Assembly: GCF_031082405.1 (NCBI RefSeq)
Contig: NZ_JAVHJU010000061.1
Location: forward strand, 124,001-188,000
DNA length: 64,000 nt
Source: Amycolatopsis sp. A133
GTDB lineage: Bacteria; Actinomycetota; Actinomycetes; Mycobacteriales; Pseudonocardiaceae
Direction: 5' to 3'
The notes under the pieces were generated by a model. It was not told the DNA's origin, did not search any database, and saw only the letters and a list, made by a program, of their open reading frames with translations. Position 1 is the stretch's first letter. Each line of letters opens with the position of its first letter. Below are positions 31,225 to 41,152 of the stretch, one piece after another. The position numbers were made by a program, and so were the translations under genes.

Positions 31225-31704
31225 TCAGGAATGCAAATCCGGGGGGTCCCCGGCCACCTCGGCCAGGGCCCGGTACTCCGCGAGCCCGGTGGTCAAGGCG
31301 GTCCGGCCCGCCGGGCTCATCTTGGCCAGCAGCGCCTCGACGCGGTCCCGCCGCCGGGCCCGCAGATCCTGCAGGTAGGCCCGCCCGCGGTCGGACAGCC
31401 GCAGCGTCAGCTCCCGCCGGCTGCGCGCGCTGGGCAGGCGTTCCAGGAAGCCGACCGCCTCCAGCCGGTCGCACAGCCTGCTGACCAGCGGCGGCGTGGA
31501 ACCCAGGTGCTCGGCCAGCTCCCGCAGGTTGATCCCGTCGTGGCGATCCAGCGCAACGACCGCGCGCAGCTGCGATACCGACAGCGGACGCGGCGACACG
31601 TCCCGCTCGCCCTCGACCACCGACGCGAAGAGGCGCGCGAGGCTCGACACGCCAGCCGTCCCGTCCGGGGCGGGCTGCTCGCGGGATCGATCCACGGCGT
31701 CCAC
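31225..31704 (-). CDS. MarR family regulator heading the stressosome operon
   Basis: A 159-residue regulator. GTG 31704 is chosen because AGGGA lies ten bases upstream; a longer frame to 31734 lacks one. The winged helix reads VSQLRAVVALDRHDGINLRE then LAEHLGSTPPLVSRLCDRLE (about 44-83), with wing residues LPSARSRRELTLRLSDRG. It lies 73 bases upstream of rsbR on the same strand and is divergent from the PP2C gene at 31835. An ACAACAGTTGT palindrome at its 3' end suggests control of the rsb genes. Ligand unknown. Confidence 0.85.
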   Translation of the reverse strand: MDAVDRSREQPAPDGTAGVSSLARLFASVVEGERDVSPRPLSVSQLRAVVALDRHDGINLRELAEHLGSTPPLVSRLCDRLEAVGFLERLPSARSRRELTLRLSDRGRAYLQDLRARRRDRVEALLAKMSPAGRTALTTGLAEYRALAEVAGDPPDLHS

Positions 31705-31834
31705 TGTGGCATCCCTATGCTGAACCGGCAGCACAGCTCACGCGACTCGCCGTAGACCGGCACCCCGGGGCGGCGCAGACTCGACAGACCGATCGGCGCC
31801 GGTGCGCGCGGAACCCGTGAGCAGGAGGCAGGCG

Positions 31835-33052
31835 TTGGACAGATCCCTGGCGGTGGAGCGTCTCCTGCGAGACGTACCGCCGCACGACCTGCCCGGCGCC
31901 CTGCGTTCGGGTTTGCGCGAGCACTTCGGCGCCCAGGCGGTCGAACTGCTGATGGCCGACTACGCCCTGACCGAGCTCTGCCGCGTGGGTGAGCAGCCCT
32001 ACTGCGCGGAACCGATCCCGGTCGAGGGCACGACCCCGGGCGCGGCCTTCCTCGCGCAGGCGGCGACGTTCTCCCGCGACGGCGACCACGTCACCGGCTA
32101 CCTCCCGGTCAGCGTCCGCGGCGACCGGCTCGGCGTCCTGGCCGTCACCCTGCCCCGGGAACCCGAACCGCCCGTGTGGGCCGAGCTCGAGCGGTTCGCC
32201 GAAGCGGTGGCCCACGAGCTGTTCGTCGCCGACCGGGACACCGATCTGTACATCCAGGCCCGGCGGTCGTCGCGGCTGACGCTGGCCGCGGAGATGCAGT
32301 GGCAGCTGCTGCCCGGGCGCGCGTGCACCCGCGCCGAGTTCGCGCTCGGCGGCCAGCTCGAACCCGCCTACGCCATCTACGGCGACTGCTTCGACTGGTC
32401 GGCTTCGGCCCGGAAGCTCGCCGTCACGCTGATCAACGGCATGGGGGAGGGCAGCGAAGCGGCCCTGCTGACCAATCTCGCGATCAACGCGCTGCGCAAC
32501 GCCCGGCGCGCCGGGATCCCGCTCGACGCGCAGGCCGAGCTCGCCGACCAAGCGCTCTACGCGCACCATCGCGGCGCCCAGCACGTGGCCGCGCTGCTGC
32601 TGGAGTTCGACCTCCGCACCGGCTCGGTGGCCGTGGTCGACGCCGGCTCGCCCCGGCTCTGGCGGCTGCGGGACGGCAAGGCCGAGCGCGTCCTCTTCGA
32701 CGAGCAGCTCCCGCTCGGCACGTTCGACGGCACGATCTACACGGTCGAGGGCTTCCAGGCGGCCGACGGCGACCGGTTCGTCTTCGTCAGCGACGGCGTC
32801 TACAACGCCCTCGGCCCGCACGGTGATCTCTACGGTGACCGCGAGCTCGCCGAGGCGGTCACCGCGACCGCCGACCTGCCGGCGGCGCACGTCCCCGGCG
32901 CGGTGCTGCGGGAGCTGTCCACCCGCCGCCACGGCAGCCAGGCCGAAGACGACGCGATGGTCGTGTGCCTCGACTGGTTCGGCTCGACCCCCCTGTCCGG
33001 CACCGGGAACGGGCCGGCGGTGACGGTGCGCCGCACCGACGCGACGCGGTGA
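31835..33052 (+). CDS. SpoIIE-type PP2C phosphatase, GAF-like N-terminus
   Basis: A 405-residue protein. TTG 31835 (LDRSLAVERLL) is preferred because AGGAGG ends six bases before it; GTG 31802 lacks a ribosome site. The first 165 residues look GAF-like (LREHFGAQAVELLMADYALT). The phosphatase domain has YGDCFDWSASARKLAVTLIN, GMGEGSEAALLTNLAINALR, VFVSDGVYNALG and EDDAMVVCLDW. Where related phosphatases usually carry Asp before the MGxG loop, this one has Asn (LINGMGEG), so activity may be altered or the variant may be typical of its subfamily. Divergent from marR. Confidence 0.85.
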   Translation: MDRSLAVERLLRDVPPHDLPGALRSGLREHFGAQAVELLMADYALTELCRVGEQPYCAEPIPVEGTTPGAAFLAQAATFSRDGDHVTGYLPVSVRGDRLGVLAVTLPREPEPPVWAELERFAEAVAHELFVADRDTDLYIQARRSSRLTLAAEMQWQLLPGRACTRAEFALGGQLEPAYAIYGDCFDWSASARKLAVTLINGMGEGSEAALLTNLAINALRNARRAGIPLDAQAELADQALYAHHRGAQHVAALLLEFDLRTGSVAVVDAGSPRLWRLRDGKAERVLFDEQLPLGTFDGTIYTVEGFQAADGDRFVFVSDGVYNALGPHGDLYGDRELAEAVTATADLPAAHVPGAVLRELSTRRHGSQAEDDAMVVCLDWFGSTPLSGTGNGPAVTVRRTDATR

Positions 33053-33294
33053 ACCCCGTGCGCCGGAGGTAGGCGGCCGCGGAGGGCTGCGGGCGGAGGC
33101 TGGGCGGGGCTGCCGCGGGCCGGTGGGAACCGAACTGCGGGCGGCGCGCCGGGCCGTCCGCGGTCAGGCGGCCGCCGCCGGTTGCAGCTCGCGGGGAGCC
33201 GTGCGGCCGGCGCTCGTGACGGCCGCGAGCACCGCGGCCGCGGCGAAGATCCGCTCCGCCGCGGCGCGGGCCGGGTCGTTCGTCGTTGCACCCG
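33053..33294. other. Gene-free stretch between PP2C and hsp20
   Basis: About 240 bases of extremely G+C-rich sequence. On the minus strand one frame reads NDPARAAAERIFAAAAVLAA and onwards to a stop at 33164, but it has no start codon, so it is not called as a gene. No terminator hairpin with U-tract is seen. Confidence 0.5.
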
Positions 33295-33732
33295 TCAGGC
33301 CTGGATCTCCTTGCGGTCGGACTGGGCGCCGCTGATCTCGATGCGCCGCGGCTTGGCCTTCTCGGCGACCGGGATGCGCAGCGTCAGCACGCCGGCTTCG
33401 TAGTCGGCGGCGATGCGGTCGGTGTCGAGGCCGTCGCCGAGGAACAGCTGGCGCGAGAAGACGCCGAGGGGCCGTTCGGAAACCTGCATCTCCACGTCGT
33501 TCCCGCCGGGGAGCGGGCGGCGCTCGGCCTTGACCGTCAGCACGTTGCGCTCGATGTCGAGCTCGATGGCGTCCGAGGCGACGCCGGGCAGGTCGAAGCA
33601 GACCACGAACTCGTCGCCGGCGCGGTAGGCGTCCATGGGCATCGCGGCCGGCTTCGACCAGGTTCCGGCGTTGCCGAGGACCTGCTGGGTGAGGCGGTCC
33701 AGTTCACGGAACGGGTCGGTGCGCATCAACAT
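33295..33732 (-). CDS. Hsp20/alpha-crystallin small heat-shock protein
   Basis: A 145-residue small heat-shock protein. It starts MLMRTDPFRELDRLTQQVLG; the alpha-crystallin core spans about 35-130 with VVCFDLPGV, AIELDIERNVLTVKAER, FSRQLFLGDGL and the A-x-x-x-G-V-L-T-L motif YEAGVLTLRIPV. It acts as an ATP-independent holdase. AAGGAGG lies five bases before ATG 33732. Two RheA-type operators stand 57-101 bases upstream, predicting derepression at high temperature as for Streptomyces hsp18, although no rheA gene is adjacent. Confidence 0.93.
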   Translation of the reverse strand: MLMRTDPFRELDRLTQQVLGNAGTWSKPAAMPMDAYRAGDEFVVCFDLPGVASDAIELDIERNVLTVKAERRPLPGGNDVEMQVSERPLGVFSRQLFLGDGLDTDRIAADYEAGVLTLRIPVAEKAKPRRIEISGAQSDRKEIQA

Positions 33733-33788
33733 CGTGTCCTCCTTCTGGGTTTCGACGGTTCATGTCAACACGCACTACTGTTCTAGCA

Positions 33789-33833
33789 TGTCATCCAAAC
33801 GATGACAAGTGGCAAGTCGTCAGAGGGATGACA
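33789..33833. promoter_or_regulatory. Two RheA-type heat-shock operators
   Basis: TGTCATC-CAAAC-GATGACA (33789-33807) matches exactly the inverted repeat described for Streptomyces albus RheA, the thermosensing repressor of hsp18. A second, imperfect copy AGTCGTC-AGAGG-GATGACA (33815-33833) follows, 26 bases on. They lie between hsp20 and the small gene at 33847, both on the minus strand. Confidence 0.75.
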
Positions 33834-33846
33834 AACTCGCCCGCGC

Positions 33847-34074
33847 TCAGCCGCCGCGCTGGACGATCGTCGTGGTGAGGGTTGCGGCGATCAGGTCCAG
33901 CGCGCGGTCCTCCGACTGCTTGCGCAGGTCGCCGCGGGTGATCACCTCGCTGGCGCCCGCCGTCCGGTCCCCGGACGGCTCGACCACCAGCCGGCCGCCG
34001 GTCAAGACCAGCACCGGATCCGGTACGTCGGACTCGAGCAACCCGCGCAGGTCGTCGACGGTCACCTCGGCCAT
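33847..34074 (-). CDS. Unrecognised 75-residue protein
   Basis: Starts at ATG 34074 behind GAGGAGG (spacing six) and reads MAEVTVDDLRGLLESDVPDP, then VLVLTGGRLVVEPSGDRTAG and a helical end, RALDLIAATLTTTIVQRGG. It is small, soluble and acidic at the N-terminus. No family is recognised. It overlaps the DUF3040-like gene by 13 bases, so it is the last gene of the ctaD-DUF3040 unit, with hsp20 next downstream. Confidence 0.6.
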   Translation of the reverse strand: MAEVTVDDLRGLLESDVPDPVLVLTGGRLVVEPSGDRTAGASEVITRGDLRKQSEDRALDLIAATLTTTIVQRGG

Positions 34075-34343
34075 GGGTTTCCTCCTCGGGTGGTCCGGCA
34101 GCCGTTGTCCAGGTGCGCGCAAACGGCCAGGTTCCCGACGACGCAGGCCGCGAACAGCCACGGCAGCGCCAGGAAGACCCCGGCCGCCAGCAGCGCCAGC
34201 GCGGCGGCGTCGAGGCCCGCACACAGCAGCAGCCGTCGCTGCCGGGCGCGGCTCGTCTGCAGCCCTCGCTCGATCCCGCGCAGCCGCCGCCGTTCCCACG
34301 CGGACAACGGCGGGCCGGGCTCAGCGGCCGCGGGGGTCGTCAC
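34062..34343 (-). CDS. DUF3040-like membrane protein
   Basis: A 93-residue protein with an N-terminal LSAWERRRLRGIERGLQ helix, typical of DUF3040, followed by two close hydrophobic segments, LLLCAGLDAAALALLAAGVF and LPWLFAACVVGNLAVC. DUF3040 proteins are small actinobacterial membrane proteins of unknown function. It overlaps the oxidase gene by 23 bases and the next gene by 13, so all three are co-translated. Confidence 0.75.
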   Translation of the reverse strand: MTTPAAAEPGPPLSAWERRRLRGIERGLQTSRARQRRLLLCAGLDAAALALLAAGVFLALPWLFAACVVGNLAVCAHLDNGCRTTRGGNPWPR

Positions 34344-36093
34344 TTTCGCCCTGCTCGTCGGGCTGGGTGGCGGCGGCCGCGAGCTCGGCCGGATCGGCCG
34401 CGCCGCGGGGGTTTCCCCGGGTCACGTGGCCTTCCTCGCGCATCCGCTCGACCATGTGCGGGTAGTGCAGCTCGAACGCGGGGCGTTCGGAGCGGATGCG
34501 GGGCAGCTCGAGGAAGTTGTGCCGGGGCGGCGGGCTCGTGGTGGCCCACTCGAGCGAGTTCCCGAAGCCCCACGGGTCGTCGACCTCGACGGGTTCCCCG
34601 TAGCGGTAGCTCTTGAAGACGTTCCAGATGAACGGCAGCACGGACAGGCCCAGCAGGAACGCCCCGATCGTGGAAACCGTGTGCATCCAGGTGAAGTTGT
34701 CGCTCGAGAGGTAATCGGCGTAGCGGCGCGGCATGCCCGCGTCCCCGAGCCAGTGCTGGATGAGGAACGTCGTGTGGAAACCGATGAACGTCGTCCAGAA
34801 GTGCCACTTCGCCAGTCGCTCGTCGAGCATCCGGCCGGTGATCTTCGGGAACCAGAAGTAGATGCCGGCGAACGTCGCGAAGACGATCGTGCCGAAGAGC
34901 ACGTAGTGGAAGTGGGCGACGACGAAGTAGCTGTCGTGGACGTGGAAGTCCAGCGGCGGGGACGCGAGGATGATCCCGGTCAGGCCGCCGAGCAGGAAGG
35001 TGACCAGGAAGCCGACCGACCACAGCATCGGCGACTCGAACGTCAGCTGGCCCTTCCACATCGTGCCGATCCAGTTGAAGAACTTGATCCCCGTCGGCAC
35101 CGCGATGAAGAACGTCATGATCGAGAAGAAGGGCAGCAGCACGGCACCGGTGGCGAACATGTGGTGCGCCCACACCGCCACCGACAGCGCGGTGATCCCG
35201 ATGGTCGCGAAGACCATGAGTTTGTAGCCGAACAGCGGTTTCCGGCTGAACACGGGGATGATCTCGGTGACGATGCCGAAGTAGGGCAACGCGACCACGT
35301 AGACCTCGGGGTGGCCGAAGAACCAGAACAGGTGCTGCCACAGGATCGCCCCGCCGTTCTCCGGGTCGAACACGTGCGCGCCGAGGTGGCGATCGGCCAT
35401 CAGCCCGAAGAGCGCGGCGGTCAGGATGGGGAAGGCGAGCAGGATCAGCACCGAGGTGAACAGGATGTTCCAGGTGAAGATCGGCATGCGCCACATGAGC
35501 ATCCCGGGACACCGCAGGCACACGATGGTGGTGATCATGTTGACGGCGCCGAGGATGGTGCCGAGACCGGTGACGATGAGGCCGGCGATCCAGAGGTCGC
35601 CGCCGACGCCGGGCGAGTGGATGGCGTTGGACAGCGGCGTGTAGGCGGTCCAGCCGAAGTCCGGTGGGCCACCGGGCGTCGCGTAGGCGGAGAGGACGAC
35701 CGTGCCGCCGAACAGGTACAGCCAGTAGGAGAACGCGTTGAGCCGGGGGAACGCCACGTCCGGCGAGCCGATCTGCAGCGGCAGGACGAAGTTGGCGAAC
35801 CCGAACAGGTTCGGCGTGGCGTAGAGCAGCAGCATGATCGTGCCGTGCATGGTGAAGAGCTGGTTGTACTGCTCCGGCGACAGGAACTGCAGGCCGGGCC
35901 GCGCCAGCTCGCCCCGCATCAGCAACGCCGTCAGCCCGCCGATCAGGAAGAACGCGAACGACGTCGTCAGGTACAGCACGCCGATCGTCTTGTGGTCGGT
36001 GGTCCGGATCAGCTTGAGGATCGTCCCGCCGCGCTGCCCCCGCCACACCGGCCGGTGGGGGATGGGAGCCGGGCGCACCTGCGTTTCGGTCAT
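34321..36093 (-). CDS. ctaD: Orphan cytochrome c oxidase subunit I
   Basis: A 590-residue haem-copper oxidase subunit with 12 helices. Low-spin haem ligand His in FTMHGTIMLLL, the Cu_B cross-link region WFFGHPEVYVVALPYFG (His-Tyr), two Cu_B histidines in WAHHMF, and haem a/a3 histidines in VAHFHYVLFG are all present. The D-channel and K-channel residues (YVVALP, TGIKFFNW) look intact. No subunit II or III adjoins, so it is a second copy that must borrow partners. It is co-transcribed with a DUF3040 protein and lies in a stress-gene island. Confidence 0.93.
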   Translation of the reverse strand: MTETQVRPAPIPHRPVWRGQRGGTILKLIRTTDHKTIGVLYLTTSFAFFLIGGLTALLMRGELARPGLQFLSPEQYNQLFTMHGTIMLLLYATPNLFGFANFVLPLQIGSPDVAFPRLNAFSYWLYLFGGTVVLSAYATPGGPPDFGWTAYTPLSNAIHSPGVGGDLWIAGLIVTGLGTILGAVNMITTIVCLRCPGMLMWRMPIFTWNILFTSVLILLAFPILTAALFGLMADRHLGAHVFDPENGGAILWQHLFWFFGHPEVYVVALPYFGIVTEIIPVFSRKPLFGYKLMVFATIGITALSVAVWAHHMFATGAVLLPFFSIMTFFIAVPTGIKFFNWIGTMWKGQLTFESPMLWSVGFLVTFLLGGLTGIILASPPLDFHVHDSYFVVAHFHYVLFGTIVFATFAGIYFWFPKITGRMLDERLAKWHFWTTFIGFHTTFLIQHWLGDAGMPRRYADYLSSDNFTWMHTVSTIGAFLLGLSVLPFIWNVFKSYRYGEPVEVDDPWGFGNSLEWATTSPPPRHNFLELPRIRSERPAFELHYPHMVERMREEGHVTRGNPRGAADPAELAAAATQPDEQGESDDPRGR

Positions 36094-36259
36094 CGGACTC
36101 CCACCTGCTGCTGCCGGGGAACGGGTGTTTCGCGCACGTACCCGGTCGCCGACGTGGATACACGCGCGAGGGGTGGCTTTTTCCGGGGATCAGCCTTACG
36201 GGGTAGAGCGGCGAGCGGCGCCTGCCGTTTGCCGGACCGCGGAGGGGGTACCGGGAGGC

Positions 36260-36580
36260 ATGACCCTCAGCGCGTCGAGCACGGTCTGGCAGGTGCGGCC
36301 GGTCGACGGCTCGCGGTACCGGGTGGAGTTCTGCTGCCGTGGCGGGCCTGCCGGCGCGTTCGACCTGCTGGTGACTCCCCGGCTGCGCGAGACCGGCCCC
36401 TTGGCCGGGGCCGCCGGGCTGGTGCTGAGCGCGGTCGGGGTGCTGCTCGACCGCTTCCTGCCGCTCGGTGTGCTCCCGCCCGAGGTCGATCTCGAAACCC
36501 TGGTCCGCGCCGACTCGCGGGTGCTCGACGAGCTGACGCGGCGGCTGGGCCGTCGCGTGGCCGAGCCGCAACCTCAGTGA
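36260..36580 (+). CDS. Unrecognised 106-residue protein
   Basis: ATG 36260 is preceded by GGGAGGC, which is close to the start codon. The product has VWQVRPVDGSRYRVEFCCRG, LLVTPRLRETGPLAGAAGLV and VLPPEVDLETLVRADSRVLD. It appears to be a compact alpha/beta protein without signal or membrane helix. No family is recognised. It is divergent from the orphan ctaD, separated by 166 bases, and followed by a hairpin and the DUF4383 gene. Confidence 0.55.
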   Translation: MTLSASSTVWQVRPVDGSRYRVEFCCRGGPAGAFDLLVTPRLRETGPLAGAAGLVLSAVGVLLDRFLPLGVLPPEVDLETLVRADSRVLDELTRRLGRRVAEPQPQ

Positions 36581-36598
36581 GACCCGGACCGCGCTTAG

Positions 36599-36655
36599 CC
36601 GTGGTCCGGCCGGGTATGCCGTCCGGCGTAGCGCCGTCCACCGGCCGGACCACGG
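36599..36655. terminator. Long-armed inverted repeat
   Basis: CCGTGGTCCGGCCGG (36599-36613) is the exact complement of CCGGCCGGACCACGG (36641-36655), with a 27-base loop, between the 106-residue protein gene and the DUF4383 gene. Confidence 0.45.
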
Positions 36656-36699
36656 TCCGCGCGGTCCGGGCGCGGCGCGACCCGCCGAAAGGAACCGCC

Positions 36700-37176
36700 A
36701 TGTCCACCCCCACCCACACCCGCGGCAGGACACCCGTGCAGGTCGCCGCCGCGGTTGTCGCGGTCGTCTTCCTGCTGGTCGGCGTGCTCGGGTTCATCCC
36801 GGGCGTCACCACGGACTACGACCAGATGAGCTTCGCCGGCCACGACTCGATGGCCATGCTGCTGGGCCTGTTCATGGTCTCCGTGCTGCACAACATCGTC
36901 CACCTGCTGTTCGGCGTCGTCGGGCTCGCCGCCGCCCGCACCCCGCGGGGTGCGCGGCTGTTCCTCCTCGCCGGTGGTGCCGTCTACCTGGTGCTCTGGC
37001 TCTACGGGCTGCTCATCGACCACGGCAGTGACGCGAACTTCGTGCCCGTCAACACCGCGGACAACTGGCTGCACCTCGTCCTGGGCATCGGCATGATCGC
37101 CCTCGGCCTGCTGACCGCCCGCGCGGGCCGCACCGGCGCGGGTCCGCACGCCGCCCGGGGCCCCGGCCTCGGCTGA
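36700..37176 (+). CDS. DUF4383 membrane protein
   Basis: A 158-residue protein with four helices: VQVAAAVVAVVFLLVGVLGF, AMLLGLFMVSVLHNIVHLLF, LFLLAGGAVYLVLWLYGLLI and WLHLVLGIGMIALGLL. It has the DUF4383 signature SVLHNIVHLLFGVVGLAAAR and NTADNWLHL. AAAGGAACC precedes ATG 36700. Such proteins often occur beside stress genes in actinobacteria; no function is assigned. Confidence 0.85.
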   Translation: MSTPTHTRGRTPVQVAAAVVAVVFLLVGVLGFIPGVTTDYDQMSFAGHDSMAMLLGLFMVSVLHNIVHLLFGVVGLAAARTPRGARLFLLAGGAVYLVLWLYGLLIDHGSDANFVPVNTADNWLHLVLGIGMIALGLLTARAGRTGAGPHAARGPGLG

Positions 37177-37202
37177 CCACCACGCACCGCGTGGTTCACG
37201 AG

Positions 37203-37242
37203 GGGACGTCGGCGGCTGCTCGTTCCGGCCCGCCGACGTCCC
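37203..37242. terminator. Convergent-gene hairpin
   Basis: GGGACGTCGGCGG pairs with CCGCCGACGTCCC over a 14-base loop, between the stops of the DUF4383 gene and the SRPBCC gene. Confidence 0.6.
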
Positions 37243-37249
37243 GTGCGGG

Positions 37250-37690
37250 TCAGCGGGTTTCGATGATCCGCTTGAATTCGGCGCAGGCCCGCTCGACCTT
37301 GCGCTGCGGGTCCGCCAGCAGCGAGGCGACCGCTTCGCCGAGCTTGCCGCCGGGCAGCGAGTAGTCGAGGCTGACCGTCAGCTCGGTGACCCCGTCGCCC
37401 TTGTCCTCGAAGAGCACGACGCCGGAGTTGGTGACGTCGGGATCGGACTCCGCGACCGTGGCCCACGCGAGCCGGTGGGGTGGCGAGTCCTCGGTGATCC
37501 GCGCTTCCCACTCGACGGTGGCACCCACCGGGCCCGCCACCTTCCAGCGCGTCCGCGCTTCGTCCCCGGTGATCGCCTCGACGGATTCGACGTCGGAGAA
37601 GATCTCCGGGAGCCGGGTCAGTGGCCGCCACCAGTCGTAACAGGCCTGGGCCGGAGCCCGGACTTCGAGGTGGTGCGTTGCCTTGTCCAC
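37250..37690 (-). CDS. SRPBCC/START-like protein (cyclase/dehydrase type)
   Basis: A 146-residue protein from GTG 37690, which follows GGGAGGCATCC. It reads THHLEVRAPAQACYDWWRPL and LPEIFSDVESVEAITGDE, then TRWKVAGPVGATVEWEAR and FEDKGDGVTELTVSLDYSLP, the pattern of polyketide cyclase/dehydrase proteins with a hydrophobic ligand pocket. Stand-alone copies near stress genes are common in actinomycetes, with unknown ligands. It is convergent with DUF4383 and lies 71 bases upstream of the glgX stop, oriented the same way. Confidence 0.8.
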   Translation of the reverse strand: MDKATHHLEVRAPAQACYDWWRPLTRLPEIFSDVESVEAITGDEARTRWKVAGPVGATVEWEARITEDSPPHRLAWATVAESDPDVTNSGVVLFEDKGDGVTELTVSLDYSLPGGKLGEAVASLLADPQRKVERACAEFKRIIETR

Positions 37691-37761
37691 GGATGCCTCC
37701 CGTTCACGCGGCGGTAGCCGGGTCGCCTGCCGCCAAGCCCGGCTACCCCGCGTGTCCGGGG

Positions 37762-39945
<2,184 letters not shown>

Positions 39946-39971
39946 AGGGCCTCCACAGGTGCGAGTGATCT

Positions 39972-39992
39972 CCGGCTGGGATACCCAGCCGG
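39972..39992. terminator. Short perfect hairpin upstream of glgX
   Basis: CCGGCTGGG-ATA-CCCAGCCGG, a 9-base stem extendable by one pair. It is in the region between the catalase and glgX. Confidence 0.5.
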
Positions 39993-40040
39993 ATCATCTC
40001 GAACCCGTGACGTCGACCTCCCTCACCCGGACGCACCACC

Positions 40041-40078
40041 CGGCGCGGGACCGCCGTGCCGACGGCGGTCCCGCGCCG
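40041..40078 (-). terminator. Strong hairpin after manganese catalase
   Basis: CGGCGCGGGACCGCCGT pairs perfectly over 17 bases with ACGGCGGTCCCGCGCCG across GCCG, 13 bases after the catalase stop. There is no U-tract. Confidence 0.7.
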
Positions 40079-40091
40079 ATAGCGCCGGGGA

Positions 40092-40958
40092 TCAGGTCAA
40101 CTTGTTCTTGACTTCCTTGGCCTTGCCCTTGGCCGTGCCCTTGGCGTCCTGGAGGGGCGAGTAGGTGCCGAAGAGAGCGGGGTCGGGCTTCGGTGCGGTG
40201 CCGGGGCCGCCGAGGGGTTGGGGGTCCATGAGGTATTCGATGCCGGCGTCGGTGGTCCAGCTGGTGCCTTTGGCGCCGTCGGGGCCGTCGGAGAGGTGCC
40301 AGATGGTGTGGTTGTGCTCCTGGTTCTCTTCGTCGAACAACGCGCTGGGTGCGACGTCGCCTTCGAGGCCGTCGGCCTTGAGTTCCTCGATGGCGGCCAG
40401 CCACTGCTTCTGGTGGACGGTGTCGCGGGCGAGGTTGAACTGGAGCATGGCTTTGACGCCGGGGTCGTCGGTCATGTTGTAGAGGCGGGCGGTCTGGAGG
40501 CGGCCTTGGGCTTCGGCGGCGACGTTGGCGTAGAAGTCGGCGAGCAGGTTGCCGGAGGCGACGATGTACTTGCCGTTCCAGGGGTAGCCGTTGCTGTCGG
40601 CAGGGAGGGCACCACCGCCGCCGATGATGGCTTGCTGGACGTCCATGCCGCCGAGGGTGGCGGCCATGACGGGGTCTTTGACGGCTTCGGCGGTCATGGT
40701 GGCGGGGGCGCCTTCGAGGAGGCGGGCGACCATGGTGGCGAGCATTTCGACGTGGCCGATTTCTTCGGTCGCGGTGTCCATCAGGAGGTCTTTGTACTTG
40801 CCTTCGATGCGGCAGTTCCAGCCTTGGAACAGGTACTGCATCGTCACGGACATTTCGCCGAAGGCGCCGCCGATGAGTTCCTGGAGCTTGTGGGCGTAGA
40901 CGGGGTCGGGCTTTTCGGGCTTGGCTTCGAACTGCAGCAGCTTCGTGTGACGAAACAC
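40092..40958 (-). CDS. Manganese catalase
   Basis: A 288-residue non-haem catalase starting at GTG 40958 (GAGGATTTCTC upstream). Dimanganese ligands are seen in QELIGGAFGEMSVTMQYLFQ (Glu), DTATEEIGHVEML (Glu, His), and VAAEAQGRLQTARLYNMTDD plus RDTVHQKQW (Glu, His). It dismutates hydrogen peroxide, and in actinobacteria it is often part of desiccation or general stress regulons. It lies divergent from a small zinc-finger-like protein. Confidence 0.95.
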   Translation of the reverse strand: MFRHTKLLQFEAKPEKPDPVYAHKLQELIGGAFGEMSVTMQYLFQGWNCRIEGKYKDLLMDTATEEIGHVEMLATMVARLLEGAPATMTAEAVKDPVMAATLGGMDVQQAIIGGGGALPADSNGYPWNGKYIVASGNLLADFYANVAAEAQGRLQTARLYNMTDDPGVKAMLQFNLARDTVHQKQWLAAIEELKADGLEGDVAPSALFDEENQEHNHTIWHLSDGPDGAKGTSWTTDAGIEYLMDPQPLGGPGTAPKPDPALFGTYSPLQDAKGTAKGKAKEVKNKLT

Positions 40959-41152
40959 GAGAAATCCTCCGTCGTCCGGGGTCGCACCGGCGGGGGCCGG
41001 CGGTTCAGGGGGCTTTCCCGGTTAGCGGAGGGTTAACCACGGTGATCCGATCGGGCCGGCCGAGCGGCTGCTCCGGCGGGACGAGGATCGACAACGCCAC
41101 CGCCGCTGTGGTAGTTGAACGCGGAACGTTTGATGGCGAGTGGAGCGATTAC

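Noticed and set aside
33164..33294. Minus-strand frame after hsp20 reading NDPARAAAERIFAAAAVLAA
   Set aside because: No start codon near a ribosome site, and repeated alanine codons are expected by chance in this sequence.
34090..37176. Very long plus-strand frame covering ctaD on the opposite strand
   Set aside because: Composition is typical of a high-G+C shadow frame; only its last part coincides with the real DUF4383 gene.
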